From CBDFFW01 sp965246945 (GTDB lineage Bacteria; Pseudomonadota; Alphaproteobacteria; UBA11073), in assembly GCA_965246945.1 (NCBI GenBank), contig CBDFFW010000001.1, positions 1,364,001 through 1,428,000 of the forward strand: a DNA stretch of 64,000 nucleotides, written 5' to 3'. A model generated the notes under the pieces. It did no database searches. It worked only from the letters and a program-made list of their open reading frames with translations, and was not told the origin of the DNA. Both the position numbers and the translations under genes were made by a program. Below, in pieces: positions 35,348-43,738 of this stretch. Positions within the stretch are counted from its first letter, which is position 1, and each line of letters opens with the position of its first letter.

Positions 35348-36988
35348 CTAAGCAGCTGGCACTAATACTGGCGCTTTTGGTTTAGTGAATTCATTGCTAA
35401 AAGTAACCAATGAAAGTTTAACGTTGCCATTTGCAGCATCACGTTTAGCAATCATGAAGGGACTTAAAGTTGATTTGTTGCTTGCAATTACAGTTTGACC
35501 TTCAACATCCACATCATAGATTTTTTCACCAGAAGTTGGGAACATATCAATTGTCAACTTATCATTCATGAATTTATAAACTGCATTCGCAATTTTCAAT
35601 TCTTGGTCATCAGTTAGATAGGCACCCGCACCACGAATTTCTGCAGGTGAATAATATGCATTGGTATAACGAGCACCACGTTGCAGATCTTCTGGGCTGT
35701 AAAGTGATTTACCGACTTGTGAAGAACCTTCTGTTTGATTGTCATAGCCAACTTTTGCACGGTCAAACGGGCTTTGATTTAATGTACCATCTACTGTAAC
35801 ACCAGCTTGGAAGATAGTTTTGGTTTCACCAGGTGTGAAATTCCGGTAATCTTGTCTAGACAAACGAACAGTAACTTTACCAGCCGCACTGATCATGACA
35901 TCTAGTTGAGGTGTCAAACCATTGTCTAACGAGAATTGCTTAGCTTCTTGAGCTTGCTTAATTGCATGTTTGATACGAATGGTACCATAAGCAAACTGAA
36001 TAACATCTGCGTTATTACCAGTTGCGTCTGGACGTGTGCCGGGTTGGAAAACAGGCGCGGAATTATCCAAATCATGCTTGGTACCAGTCGCATAAGCTGG
36101 GCCTGTTGAAGGAGTTGGAGTTGGAGTTGGAGTCGGCGTTGGTGTAGGCGTCGCGGTTGGTGTAGGTGTAGGTGTAGGCGTTGGCGTTGCACCGCCACTA
36201 ACAATAGATGACTCTTTCAAGAATGAAGTCATCGTTGCAGTATTCATTGTGGTTACGCGTTTTTCATTTGCCGCGGGAACCGCCAAAATGTCTAAAGCGC
36301 TGGTGTTGAATAATGCTCTAGCGAATTGGACAGCAAAGTCACCACGTTTGAAACGTCCCTGTGCAGTTTTTAGTGAAGTTGCAATTGCAGAAACATCGGC
36401 AGCTGTATAAGCATTTGCTGCGATACCGTCTTGCAAACGGGTTTCAGTCGATTTGTCAGAAATGGATACGATTGTTTTATCAGTATTCTCGCCTAGGACA
36501 GAAGCTGCAAATACATTGCTCGCATCACCGTTGCTAACTGCTGTATAAATTTGTACTAACTGCCCGCCATAAGCTGCGCGGTCGCCAAAAACAGCAGTGA
36601 TATTAAAGATACCGCTATTGTCTTTTTGAGCGGCAATCAAAACAACCAATGTTTTGTTTGCGGGGATTTGCAAATCTTTGGCAGCCACTTGTTCAGCGAT
36701 GGCGCGGTTAATGGCATCAAAATATGTTGAAACTACTTGAGCATCAGTTTTGCCATCAACATTGGTTGCTGTAACTTGAAAACCGCCAACAGTGGTATCG
36801 GTAACGATAGTTACAATTGGCGTTGGAGACGGGTTTGGAGTTGCAGACGCGCTTGGACTTGGATTGCCACCGCCGCCACCGCCGCCGCCACCGCAACCTG
36901 CAATAGAAGTAAGCGAAACTGCTGTTGTCAAAACAGCAAAAGCACTAGTTACTGCAGCAACACGTTTGTTAGAATTTGAAATAGCCAT
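35348..36988 (-). CDS. Thr-Pro repeat lipoprotein of unknown function (546 aa)
   Basis: Not recognised. A signal peptide ends in lipobox-like IAGC (about residues 29-32), and the Cys is followed by nine glycines and a Pro/Ser/Thr linker. A first folded region (about 65-265) follows, then a (Thr-Pro)n tract with one Ala interruption (about 270-295), then a second folded region to the end. GGAGATATA precedes the ATG. The architecture fits a surface or periplasmic lipoprotein with two modules joined by stiff linkers. The repeat-coding DNA is low complexity and could change length in steps of whole residues. Confidence 0.75.
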   Translation of the reverse strand: MAISNSNKRVAAVTSAFAVLTTAVSLTSIAGCGGGGGGGGGNPSPSASATPNPSPTPIVTIVTDTTVGGFQVTATNVDGKTDAQVVSTYFDAINRAIAEQVAAKDLQIPANKTLVVLIAAQKDNSGIFNITAVFGDRAAYGGQLVQIYTAVSNGDASNVFAASVLGENTDKTIVSISDKSTETRLQDGIAANAYTAADVSAIATSLKTAQGRFKRGDFAVQFARALFNTSALDILAVPAANEKRVTTMNTATMTSFLKESSIVSGGATPTPTPTPTPTATPTPTPTPTPTPTPSTGPAYATGTKHDLDNSAPVFQPGTRPDATGNNADVIQFAYGTIRIKHAIKQAQEAKQFSLDNGLTPQLDVMISAAGKVTVRLSRQDYRNFTPGETKTIFQAGVTVDGTLNQSPFDRAKVGYDNQTEGSSQVGKSLYSPEDLQRGARYTNAYYSPAEIRGAGAYLTDDQELKIANAVYKFMNDKLTIDMFPTSGEKIYDVDVEGQTVIASNKSTLSPFMIAKRDAANGNVKLSLVTFSNEFTKPKAPVLVPAA

Positions 36989-37254
36989 AATTATATCTCC
37001 GTTTTGGGTTATTAGGAATGAATACCGTTTGAGTAAGATGCCGGTTGCAAGTATTTAAGTCGAGACTTTTTTTCTTGTAACAGGAATTCTTTCTCCGCCT
37101 GGTTTGTGCCATAGTTTTGCCATATTAGCGAATAGTTGCGCAAGCATTATCTGCATATGAATTTATCCTTATTTTATAAAGATGGCATAAAGCCATGAAT
37201 CAATCGGTGAAAGCTTGCGCTTTGAGCGCTTCTGCGTTAACCCCACATAATCGC

Positions 37255-37476
37255 ATGTCTAAAGAAGATCTTATTGAGTTTGACGCCATTGTGGAGGAAT
37301 TGCTGCCAAATGCTATGTTTCGCATCAAATTGGAAAACGGCCACACCGTAATTGCCCATACGGCCGGCAAAATGCGGAAAAACCGGATTCGCGTGCTGAC
37401 CGGTGACAAAGTGAAAGTGGAAATGACCCCTTATGATCTGACCAAAGCGCGCGTGATTTTCCGTTACCGGAACTAG
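37255..37476 (+). CDS. infA: Translation initiation factor IF-1
   Basis: S1-type beta-barrel factor that binds the 30S A site. From ATG 37255 the product is 73 residues with MSKEDLIEFDAIVEELLPN, FRIKLENGHTVIAHTAGKMR and VLTGDKVKVEMTPYDL, all standard. The frame is open to an ATG at 37195, which would add 20 residues; there is no strong Shine-Dalgarno before either ATG, and family length favours 37255. Followed 8 bp later by maf, a pairing common in alphaproteobacteria. Confidence 0.93.
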   Translation: MSKEDLIEFDAIVEELLPNAMFRIKLENGHTVIAHTAGKMRKNRIRVLTGDKVKVEMTPYDLTKARVIFRYRN

Positions 37477-37484
37477 TTATTGTT

Positions 37485-38057
37485 ATGGCTGGCTTGATTT
37501 TAGCCTCGGCCTCCCCGCGCCGTTTGGAATTATTGGCACAGTTGGGGATTACACCCAAACAAGTTTGGGCACCGGATGTTGATGAAACCCCATTAAAAGA
37601 CGAACAGCCGCAGCATTATACCGCGCGGGTGGCTGCGTTAAAAGCCGCTGCTGGCGTGGTGCAGTTTCCTGAAAATTTTATTCTAGCTGCGGATACCAGC
37701 GTTGCTTGCGGTCGCCGCATTCTCGGCAAACCGGTTGATGCAGCGGATGCTAAACGGATGGTGCACCTACTCTCCGGCCGCCGTCACCGCGTTTATACGG
37801 CGATTAGCATTATCGCCCCCGATGGCCGTACTGCGCAGCGTTTGAGCATGACTGTAGTGCAGTTCAAGCGGTTGGATGGCAGCGAAATTAAAAATTATTT
37901 GGCCAGCGGTGAATGGCAAGGCGTGGCGGGTGGTTATAAAATTCAAGGGCTGGCCGAAGGGTTTGTAATGCGCATTAATGGCAGTTATTCTGGCATTGTC
38001 GGCCTGCCGCTTTATGACACACGGCAGATGTTAGTTGGCTTGGGTTACAAGTTTTAG
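37485..38057 (+). CDS. maf: Maf-like nucleotide pyrophosphatase
   Basis: A house-cleaning enzyme of the Maf family (190 residues), which hydrolyses non-canonical or pyrimidine nucleoside triphosphates. Characteristic features are LILASASPRRLELLAQLG at the N-terminus, the AADTSVAC segment, the SGRRHRVYT segment, and the C-terminal VGLPLY. Close spacing to infA suggests cotranscription. Which Maf subtype it is cannot be settled by eye. Confidence 0.93.
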   Translation: MAGLILASASPRRLELLAQLGITPKQVWAPDVDETPLKDEQPQHYTARVAALKAAAGVVQFPENFILAADTSVACGRRILGKPVDAADAKRMVHLLSGRRHRVYTAISIIAPDGRTAQRLSMTVVQFKRLDGSEIKNYLASGEWQGVAGGYKIQGLAEGFVMRINGSYSGIVGLPLYDTRQMLVGLGYKF

Positions 38058-38059
38058 GT

Positions 38060-38136
38060 GTCATCCTCGACCGCCGGTCAGGGATCCAAAAAATTAGTGC
38101 GTCGTTTGGATCCCTGCACTTTCGCGCGAGGATGAC
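38060..38136. repeat. Palindromic intergenic element (copy D)
   Basis: Outer arms GTCATCCTCG / CGAGGATGAC and inner arms AGGGATCCAAA / TTTGGATCCCT surround a short centre. It lies exactly between the convergent stops of maf and yidC. The GTCATCC / GGATGAC ends resemble those of the elements at 5470 and 50486. It could also end both transcripts. Confidence 0.75.
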
Positions 38137-38143
38137 AAAACAG

Positions 38144-39946
38144 TTATACGGTTACCGCTTTCACCGCACTTCTCGAAATATACCACTGCTGGCCCAGCGC
38201 TAAAATATTGGAGACGGTCCAGTATAATACTAGACCCGCTGGCATATGCGCAAATACGGCAATCATGACCCAGGGCATAATGGCAAACATTTGTTGCTGG
38301 GTCGGATCGGTCACCGTTTTTTTCTGCATGCGGAATTGCAAAGCCATAGTAATGCCCATAATCACTGGCAACAAACCGATTTGGAGAATTTGCGGCGGGG
38401 TCCACGGAATAAGCCCAAACAGATTGAAAATATTGGTTGGATCCGGCGAGGATAAATCTCGCAGATAACCGATAAACGGCGCATGCCGCATTTCGATCGT
38501 GACATATAAAACTTTATACAGTGCAAAAAATACCGGAATTTGAATCAGCATCGGCAGGCAGCCGGAAGCTGGATTAATCCCCTCTTTTTTATACAATGCC
38601 ATCATTTGTTGCTGCAGCTGTGTGGGGTCTGCTTTGTATTTTTGTTGAATTTCTTTCAGCTTCGGCTGCACCGTTTTCATTTTTTGCATGGAGCGCTGAC
38701 TTTTGATCGCCACCGGTGCCATAATTCCGCGCACCAATAGCGTGAACATAATAATGGCAACCCCGAAATTGCCAACGGTTTTGGCCAGCCAAGATAGGAT
38801 ATAGAAAAACGGTTTGGTGATGATATAGAACCAGCCAAAATCCACCGCTAAATCAAAACGCGGCACATTGCCGGTTTTTTCATAACGGTCTAAAACAGCC
38901 ATTTCCTTGGCACCGGCGAATAAACTGGTGCTGTATTCGCTGCTTTCCCCTACCCCAATTTTTTGGGCATTAGCCCGAAAATCAGTTTGGAAATTGCGTT
39001 CATCGTTGTATGTTTTAGCGCCGATTAAACCGCCGGTTTTTGGATTTTCGCCATCACGCACAATCCGCGTGGTTACTGCATCTTTTTGATCCGGCACCAA
39101 GGCTACCAGCCAATATTTATCGGTGATCCCCAGCCAGCCATTGCCGGTCGCTTCAATATTTTGCTGGGCCGCTTTATTATCGCTTAAATCATTATAGCTG
39201 GGTTGGTATAATTTATTGCCCACATAGCCAATCGGCCCTTCATGTAAAATGAACAGACTGTGTTGCCCGCGAAAGGTGTTGGTGCCCAGCAAGGCTGGTT
39301 GATACGGGCGGCGCACGCGGCCAAACGGATAAACTTCCACCGCCTGTTGGCTGTGATTGACCACACGCATGATAACATTAAACAGATATTGATCATCCAC
39401 TTTGATAACTTGTTCAAAGCGCAAACCTTGGCCGTTATCCCAATGCAGAGTTACGGGCTGATCTGGTGTTAAAGTTTCATGATCGGCTTGCCACATGCTT
39501 TGCGCATCCGGCAATTTGATTTTGGCATCGTTGCTCAACCAACTGAAATCTGCGAAATAGGGTTCGGCGGTTTGCGCGGGTGATAACAACGTAACTGGCG
39601 ATGGATCGTTTACCGCCACATGGTAATCGCTTAATTCCAAATCATCGAAACGTGCACCACGCAGATTAAGGGTGCCTTGCAGGCGCGGTGTTTTGATTTG
39701 CACACGTTTGGCATCATTTAATGCGGCCTCACGTTCGACCACTTTTTCCCCAGCAGGTGGGGTGGCCGCCCGTTGCGCTGGGGTTGGTACTTGGCTGATT
39801 TGCTTGGCGGCAATCGCGGCTTGTTTTTCACGCTCGGCTTCCAAACGTGGCCGGTCGTAGAAAAAATGAAAACCGATGAGAATCGCTAAGGATAACCCCA
39901 AGGCGATGAATAAATTGCGCTGCTCAAAAGGCGACGGTGATTGCAT
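38144..39946 (-). CDS. yidC: Membrane protein insertase YidC
   Basis: Inner-membrane insertase (600 residues). An N-terminal signal anchor (about 10-28), a large periplasmic P1 beta domain (about 60-360), and the C-terminal Oxa1 region with several membrane segments (FFYILSWLAKTVGNFGVAII, PVFFALYKVLYVTIEMRHAPF, the tail helix) are all present. The conserved MQKMKTVQPKLKEIQQKYK cytoplasmic loop is present. It is separated from engB-argB, with which it often lies in alphaproteobacteria. Confidence 0.98.
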   Translation of the reverse strand: MQSPSPFEQRNLFIALGLSLAILIGFHFFYDRPRLEAEREKQAAIAAKQISQVPTPAQRAATPPAGEKVVEREAALNDAKRVQIKTPRLQGTLNLRGARFDDLELSDYHVAVNDPSPVTLLSPAQTAEPYFADFSWLSNDAKIKLPDAQSMWQADHETLTPDQPVTLHWDNGQGLRFEQVIKVDDQYLFNVIMRVVNHSQQAVEVYPFGRVRRPYQPALLGTNTFRGQHSLFILHEGPIGYVGNKLYQPSYNDLSDNKAAQQNIEATGNGWLGITDKYWLVALVPDQKDAVTTRIVRDGENPKTGGLIGAKTYNDERNFQTDFRANAQKIGVGESSEYSTSLFAGAKEMAVLDRYEKTGNVPRFDLAVDFGWFYIITKPFFYILSWLAKTVGNFGVAIIMFTLLVRGIMAPVAIKSQRSMQKMKTVQPKLKEIQQKYKADPTQLQQQMMALYKKEGINPASGCLPMLIQIPVFFALYKVLYVTIEMRHAPFIGYLRDLSSPDPTNIFNLFGLIPWTPPQILQIGLLPVIMGITMALQFRMQKKTVTDPTQQQMFAIMPWVMIAVFAHMPAGLVLYWTVSNILALGQQWYISRSAVKAVTV

Positions 39947-39996
39947 GCCTGCACGTCACCACAACAGAGCGTTCCGTGCAAAGAAAACGTGAAATT

Positions 39997-40578
39997 TTAT
40001 TCAAGCGGTTGGGGGCTATCGGCCAAAGTTCGCAAATATGCAATCACATCCGCGCGTTCCTGCATCTTTTTTAAACCGGCAAAACCCATTTTTGTACCTG
40101 GGATATATGCTTTGGGGCCTGCTAAAAAGTGGTTTAGATTTTCAGCATCCCAATTGCCTTCTTTGGCCAGCATTTCTTTGGAATAAGGATAACCTTCGGT
40201 ATGGCCATGCTTGTTTTTGAAAACATTCCACAGATTCGGACCAACTTTATTCGGGCCGCCTTTATCAAAACTATGACAAGCAGTACAAACTTTGGCGATT
40301 TTGGCACCGTTTTCAGCATTGGCGGCAGCCAATAATGGTGCGATGGGCTCGATTTGGGCTGGGGCTGCTGGAGCGCCACCGACGGCACCAGTATCTTCTG
40401 CCACGGCAATTGGAAACGCGTTTTCTTTCAGCGGCTCATGCTCGAAAATCTTATGGGATAAGATACCGGCAGCCATGGCAATAATCCCAGCAATCAATAT
40501 TGAAGCGAACAGTTTATTCTTTAACTGCCCAGAATCATGACCGTGATCGTGGCCAGAATTGTGATCTGAATCTTTCAT
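39997..40578 (-). CDS. cycM: Membrane-anchored cytochrome c (CycM type)
   Basis: A c-type cytochrome (193 residues) that carries electrons toward the terminal oxidase on the periplasmic face. A His/Asp-rich N-terminus (HNSGHDHGHDSG) precedes one membrane anchor (about 25-45), a Pro/Ala linker, and a class I cytochrome domain with heme site CTACH (near residue 101) and axial Met in PGTKMGFAG. The His-rich N-terminus on the cytoplasmic side is unusual. Good match to the CycM/cytochrome c552 group of alphaproteobacteria. Confidence 0.92.
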   Translation of the reverse strand: MKDSDHNSGHDHGHDSGQLKNKLFASILIAGIIAMAAGILSHKIFEHEPLKENAFPIAVAEDTGAVGGAPAAPAQIEPIAPLLAAANAENGAKIAKVCTACHSFDKGGPNKVGPNLWNVFKNKHGHTEGYPYSKEMLAKEGNWDAENLNHFLAGPKAYIPGTKMGFAGLKKMQERADVIAYLRTLADSPQPLE

Positions 40579-40657
40579 CGTATATCCGAATTACATGGCA
40601 ATCGCCATTTTGCCAAGGATGATTGATTACTTATTGCCAAAATGATCTCATTTTCGC

Positions 40658-41602
40658 ATGAATAGTGATAAGATGACTACGGCGAACTTAACTCCCAAAA
40701 TTTTGGCTGCCTATGAAAGCGATAGCCCTGGCACCAAAACCAATCTGGCCCGCATTTTGAATCAGGGTAAATTGGCTGGAACTGGCAAGCTGATCATTCT
40801 GCCAGTGGATCAGGGAATGGAGCATGGTCCGGCGCGTTCTTTTGCCGCCAACCCTGCGGGTTACGATCCGCATTATCACTGGCAATTGGCCATTGATGCC
40901 GATCTGTCGGCTTACGCTTCGACGCTTGGCATGCTAGAAGCAGGCGCTGATACCTTTGCTGGCCAGATTCCCACTATTTTGAAAATGAATCATTCCAATA
41001 GCCTGTCGCGTTTGAAAGAAGATGCAGATCAGGCCGTTACCGCCAATGTGGATGATGCATTGCGGCTTGGTTGCGCGGCTATCGGCTTTACGATTTATCC
41101 AGGTTCAGATGCCACTTATAAAATGATTGATGAATTTCGGGAGTTGTGCCGTGAAGCAAAACAAGCTGGTTTGGCTGTGGTATTATGGTCTTACCCACGT
41201 GGTGGTTTTCTGGATAAACAAGGTGAAACGGCCTTGGATATTGCCGCTTATGCCGCGCATGTAGCCGCTACATTGGGTGCGCATATTATTAAAGTGAAAT
41301 TGCCGACCGAGCATTTATCGCTGGATGCTGCTAAAAAGGTGTATCTGGAACACAAAGTGCCGAATGCGAATTTGACCGAGCGTGTGCAACATATTGTTCA
41401 AGCTTGCTATGCTGGCCGTCGTTTAGTGGTGTTTTCAGGCGGTGAGGCGAAAGATTTGGATGGCTTATACAATGAAGCCCGCGCAATTCGCGATGGTGGC
41501 GGCAACGGTTCGATTATCGGACGTAATACCTTTCAACGCCCACGTGCCGAAGCGTTGGCAATGTTGGATCAAATGATCAAAATCTATCGCGGCGAAGCGT
41601 AA
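40658..41602 (+). CDS. fbaB: Class I fructose-bisphosphate aldolase, DhnA type
   Basis: Schiff-base aldolase that splits fructose 1,6-bisphosphate in glycolysis and gluconeogenesis (314 residues). Recognisable features are LPVDQGMEHGPARSF, SDATYKMIDEFREL, the Lys region HIIKVKLPTEHL, the GGEAKD segment, and GNGSIIGRNTFQRP that binds phosphate. The start may be ATG 40658 or ATG 40673; neither has a strong Shine-Dalgarno. A good terminator follows. Confidence 0.93.
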   Translation: MNSDKMTTANLTPKILAAYESDSPGTKTNLARILNQGKLAGTGKLIILPVDQGMEHGPARSFAANPAGYDPHYHWQLAIDADLSAYASTLGMLEAGADTFAGQIPTILKMNHSNSLSRLKEDADQAVTANVDDALRLGCAAIGFTIYPGSDATYKMIDEFRELCREAKQAGLAVVLWSYPRGGFLDKQGETALDIAAYAAHVAATLGAHIIKVKLPTEHLSLDAAKKVYLEHKVPNANLTERVQHIVQACYAGRRLVVFSGGEAKDLDGLYNEARAIRDGGGNGSIIGRNTFQRPRAEALAMLDQMIKIYRGEA

Positions 41603-41608
41603 TATAAG

Positions 41609-41633
41609 AAAAGCCCAGTTTCCTGGGCTTTTT
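41609..41633 (+). terminator. Terminator after the aldolase gene
   Basis: AAGCCCAG and CTGGGCTT stem around a TTTC loop, then a T-run. It ends directly before the stop codon of the convergent small lipoprotein gene. Confidence 0.85.
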
Positions 41634-41636
41634 AAT

Positions 41637-41777
41637 TTAATAATGATGTTCAACCACGACATGGTCGGTTTGCACAGTTGCGGCTGGGGCTGGTTGTACC
41701 ACCACGGTGCGGTCAGAACCGCAAGCCTGCAGCAATAATGCAGGGCTCAGCGCCAGAAGTAATAATGCGATACGCAT
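41637..41777 (-). CDS. Small lipoprotein (46 aa)
   Basis: The reading frame from the ATG at 41777 has a good ribosome-binding site (AAGGTGG, 5 bp, ATG). The 46-residue product starts MRIALLLLALSPALLLQACG, a signal peptide with lipobox LQAC, so the mature lipoprotein has only about 27 residues. The mature part is Val/Ala/Pro-rich and ends in HHY. Similar tiny lipoproteins are common in proteobacteria; role unknown. Located between fbaB and lptE, convergent with fbaB. Confidence 0.6.
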   Translation of the reverse strand: MRIALLLLALSPALLLQACGSDRTVVVQPAPAATVQTDHVVVEHHY

Positions 41778-41867
41778 GATATCCACCTTTCAATTCGTTA
41801 ACGTACATATGTACCGAACCATTTATAAAGTGCGGCATATAAAAAATTCATGTTTTTCTAAGGGCTA

Positions 41868-42464
41868 TTATTTCCAACTGGACATACTGGCATTTGGGTC
41901 GATTAAACTTTGCCGGCCGGTTTTAATATCTTTCGGATTATTGGCGGCCGCTGGTTGATCTTGCTTCATGGGATGCGCTAGATAGACGGAAATTTGCTGG
42001 GCAATCCGGTCGGCTAAATCTTCCAAATTGCGGGTGCGGGCATCGTTTTCGGTAACCAATGTGCCGAATTCACTAAATAAATTGTTATAGGAATTGGACG
42101 CCACCAAGCTGCGTTCAATCACCGTTTTGCCGGTTTTTTGGTTTCTTAATTGGTAATTGGCCACGTGCCGAATAAAACTGCGGGTAACGGTGGCATCTTT
42201 GGCGATGGTTTGATCGCCTTTCACTTCAATGGTGTTAACCGACAAAAGATAGCGCGCTGGAGTTTGCAGCCCATGCGGCTGCATGCGGTCAATTAATTGC
42301 TGCCGCAAATACTGGCCATTCCGCTCCGGAATAGACCCGATTTCAATTTTGGCCAATTCCGTGCTCGTGGTTTTGCCCTTACCACTGCTAACCCCATAAA
42401 GCGGCTGAAAACCACAAGCCGCTAGCAGGCAACATAAAGCCATAATAATTGACCGGTAACGCAC
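41868..42464 (-). CDS. lptE: LPS assembly lipoprotein LptE
   Basis: Outer-membrane lipoprotein that plugs LptD and helps place LPS on the cell surface (198 residues). Signal peptide with lipobox LAAC followed by GFQPLYG, the hallmark LptE start. The remaining alpha/beta domain (EIGSIPERNGQYLRQQLIDR, VTRSFIRHVANYQL) fits. A C-terminal tail (QPAAANNPKDIKTG onward) extends beyond the fold. leuS and holA, frequent neighbours, are absent; lptB lies 7 kb away. Confidence 0.9.
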   Translation of the reverse strand: MRYRSIIMALCCLLAACGFQPLYGVSSGKGKTTSTELAKIEIGSIPERNGQYLRQQLIDRMQPHGLQTPARYLLSVNTIEVKGDQTIAKDATVTRSFIRHVANYQLRNQKTGKTVIERSLVASNSYNNLFSEFGTLVTENDARTRNLEDLADRIAQQISVYLAHPMKQDQPAAANNPKDIKTGRQSLIDPNASMSSWK

Positions 42465-42498
42465 GGGTTTACCTTCGCCAGTCCGGCAAAACTGTCAA

Positions 42499-43377
42499 CT
42501 ATTTGGTTTGCAGCGCTTGGCTAATTACCTTAACATTGTAACGAAACATTTCTTGCCAGCTAGTTGCTTCGCCATGCGCATCAGACAGGCTATCGGCATA
42601 AAGTTTACCGCTCACCGGCACACCCGTTTCCTGAGCCATAGCCTGCAGCAATTTGGGATTGGTGTTTTTTTCCATAAAAATGGCCCGCACCTGTCCGGCT
42701 TTTATTTGTTGAATAACACTGGCAATATGCTGCGGGGTGGGTTCCTGATTGGTGTTTAAACCTTGTAGCGGCAGCAAGGTTAATTGATAGGTATTTCCCA
42801 AATACTGAAATGCATCATGCGAGGTGAGTATTTTACGTTGCGCCACGGGTATCGCTGTAAATTGCTGCTGAGCCCAGTTATGCAAAGTTAGTATTTCCCG
42901 TTTTAAATTTTCTGCATGCTGGCTGAATTCTGCTTTGGCGGCCGGTTTTAGCATGCTTAGTTTTTGGGTAATGCTTTCAATCACCTGGGCCACGCGGCGT
43001 GGATCATGCCAAATATGCGGATCTGGCGTTTTTTGATCAGCGGGAAACAGTAAAGGCTGAATATTTTGGGTGACGATCAAAACTTTGCTTTGCAGTTGCT
43101 GCGCTTGTAGTACTTTTTCCAATACCGGCTCGAACCCTAAACCGTTTAAGACAATCAAATCCGCCAACTGCAATTTAACGATATCTTGCGGGGATGGTTC
43201 ATAAGCATGCGCATCACTGCCAGGCTTAACCAAGCTATAAACTTCAACCTGATCGCCGCCAATTTGCTGCACAATATCGGCCCAAATGGAAAATGAAGTA
43301 ACAATTTTTAATTTATCAGCCGCATTGGCCGAGGTGGCCAATAAAGTTGCTAGCAGTAAGCCCCAAATAAAACGCAT
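42499..43377 (-). CDS. znuA: Zinc ABC transporter substrate-binding protein ZnuA-like
   Basis: Periplasmic metal-binding protein of cluster A-I (292 residues) with a cleaved signal peptide (ATSANAAD). Candidate ligand positions are GSDAHAYEPSPQDI, DPHIWHDPRR, and TSHDAFQYLG. The Zn-typical His-rich loop is missing, but the operator upstream is a near-exact Zur box, which favours zinc over manganese. znuB and znuC are not adjacent. The ATG lies 5 bp from the operator. Confidence 0.88.
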   Translation of the reverse strand: MRFIWGLLLATLLATSANAADKLKIVTSFSIWADIVQQIGGDQVEVYSLVKPGSDAHAYEPSPQDIVKLQLADLIVLNGLGFEPVLEKVLQAQQLQSKVLIVTQNIQPLLFPADQKTPDPHIWHDPRRVAQVIESITQKLSMLKPAAKAEFSQHAENLKREILTLHNWAQQQFTAIPVAQRKILTSHDAFQYLGNTYQLTLLPLQGLNTNQEPTPQHIASVIQQIKAGQVRAIFMEKNTNPKLLQAMAQETGVPVSGKLYADSLSDAHGEATSWQEMFRYNVKVISQALQTK

Positions 43378-43382
43378 AGCAA

Positions 43383-43399
43383 TTGTTATATTATAACAA
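43383..43399. promoter_or_regulatory. Zur operator upstream of znuA
   Basis: TTGTTATAATATAACAA on the minus strand is a perfect palindrome with one central base. It matches the core of the known Zur site (TGTTATAATATAACA). It overlaps the region where the znuA ribosome-binding site and promoter end should be, so zinc-loaded Zur would block expression. Confidence 0.8.
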
Positions 43400-43413
43400 A
43401 CCTAAAAGCAACT

Positions 43414-43734
43414 CTAATCAGTTTTTTCAATGGTGCATTGCAAAGGATGCTGATGGGCGCGGGCATAATCGGTCACTTGGGCAACCTTGGTTTCGGCCAC
43501 TTCATAAGTATAAACGCCGCAAATGCCAACGCCATGGCGGTGCACTTGCCACATAATCGCTTCAGCCAGCGCTCCCTCTTTTTGAAAAAACTTTTCCAAA
43601 ACATGGATCACAAAATCCATCGGCGTGAAGTCATCATTTAACAACAACACTTTATACATTGCCGGTCGCGCCAAACGCGGCTCAAGCTCCAGTAAATTGC
43701 CTTCTTGCGGACGAGTGATCAATTTATCAGTCAT
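43414..43734 (-). CDS. clpS: ATP-dependent Clp protease adaptor ClpS
   Basis: Adaptor that hands N-degron substrates to ClpAP (106 residues). The conserved core MYKVLLLNDDFTPMDFVIHV and the C-terminal HRHGVGICGVYTYEVAETK are clear. clpA, the usual neighbour, is not adjacent. The upstream gene on the same strand, a diguanylate cyclase, ends 5 bp before the ClpS start, so the two may be cotranscribed. Confidence 0.96.
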   Translation of the reverse strand: MTDKLITRPQEGNLLELEPRLARPAMYKVLLLNDDFTPMDFVIHVLEKFFQKEGALAEAIMWQVHRHGVGICGVYTYEVAETKVAQVTDYARAHQHPLQCTIEKTD

Positions 43735-43738
43735 CGGA

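Noticed and set aside
36110..36190. CRISPR-like short repeat array
   Set aside because: The repeats are tandem hexamers coding for Thr-Pro in a clear lipoprotein frame; no spacers. No CRISPR array was seen anywhere in the window.
37195..37254. 20-residue extension of IF-1
   Set aside because: IF-1 is about 72 residues in nearly all bacteria; extension lacks a Shine-Dalgarno, though it cannot be fully excluded.
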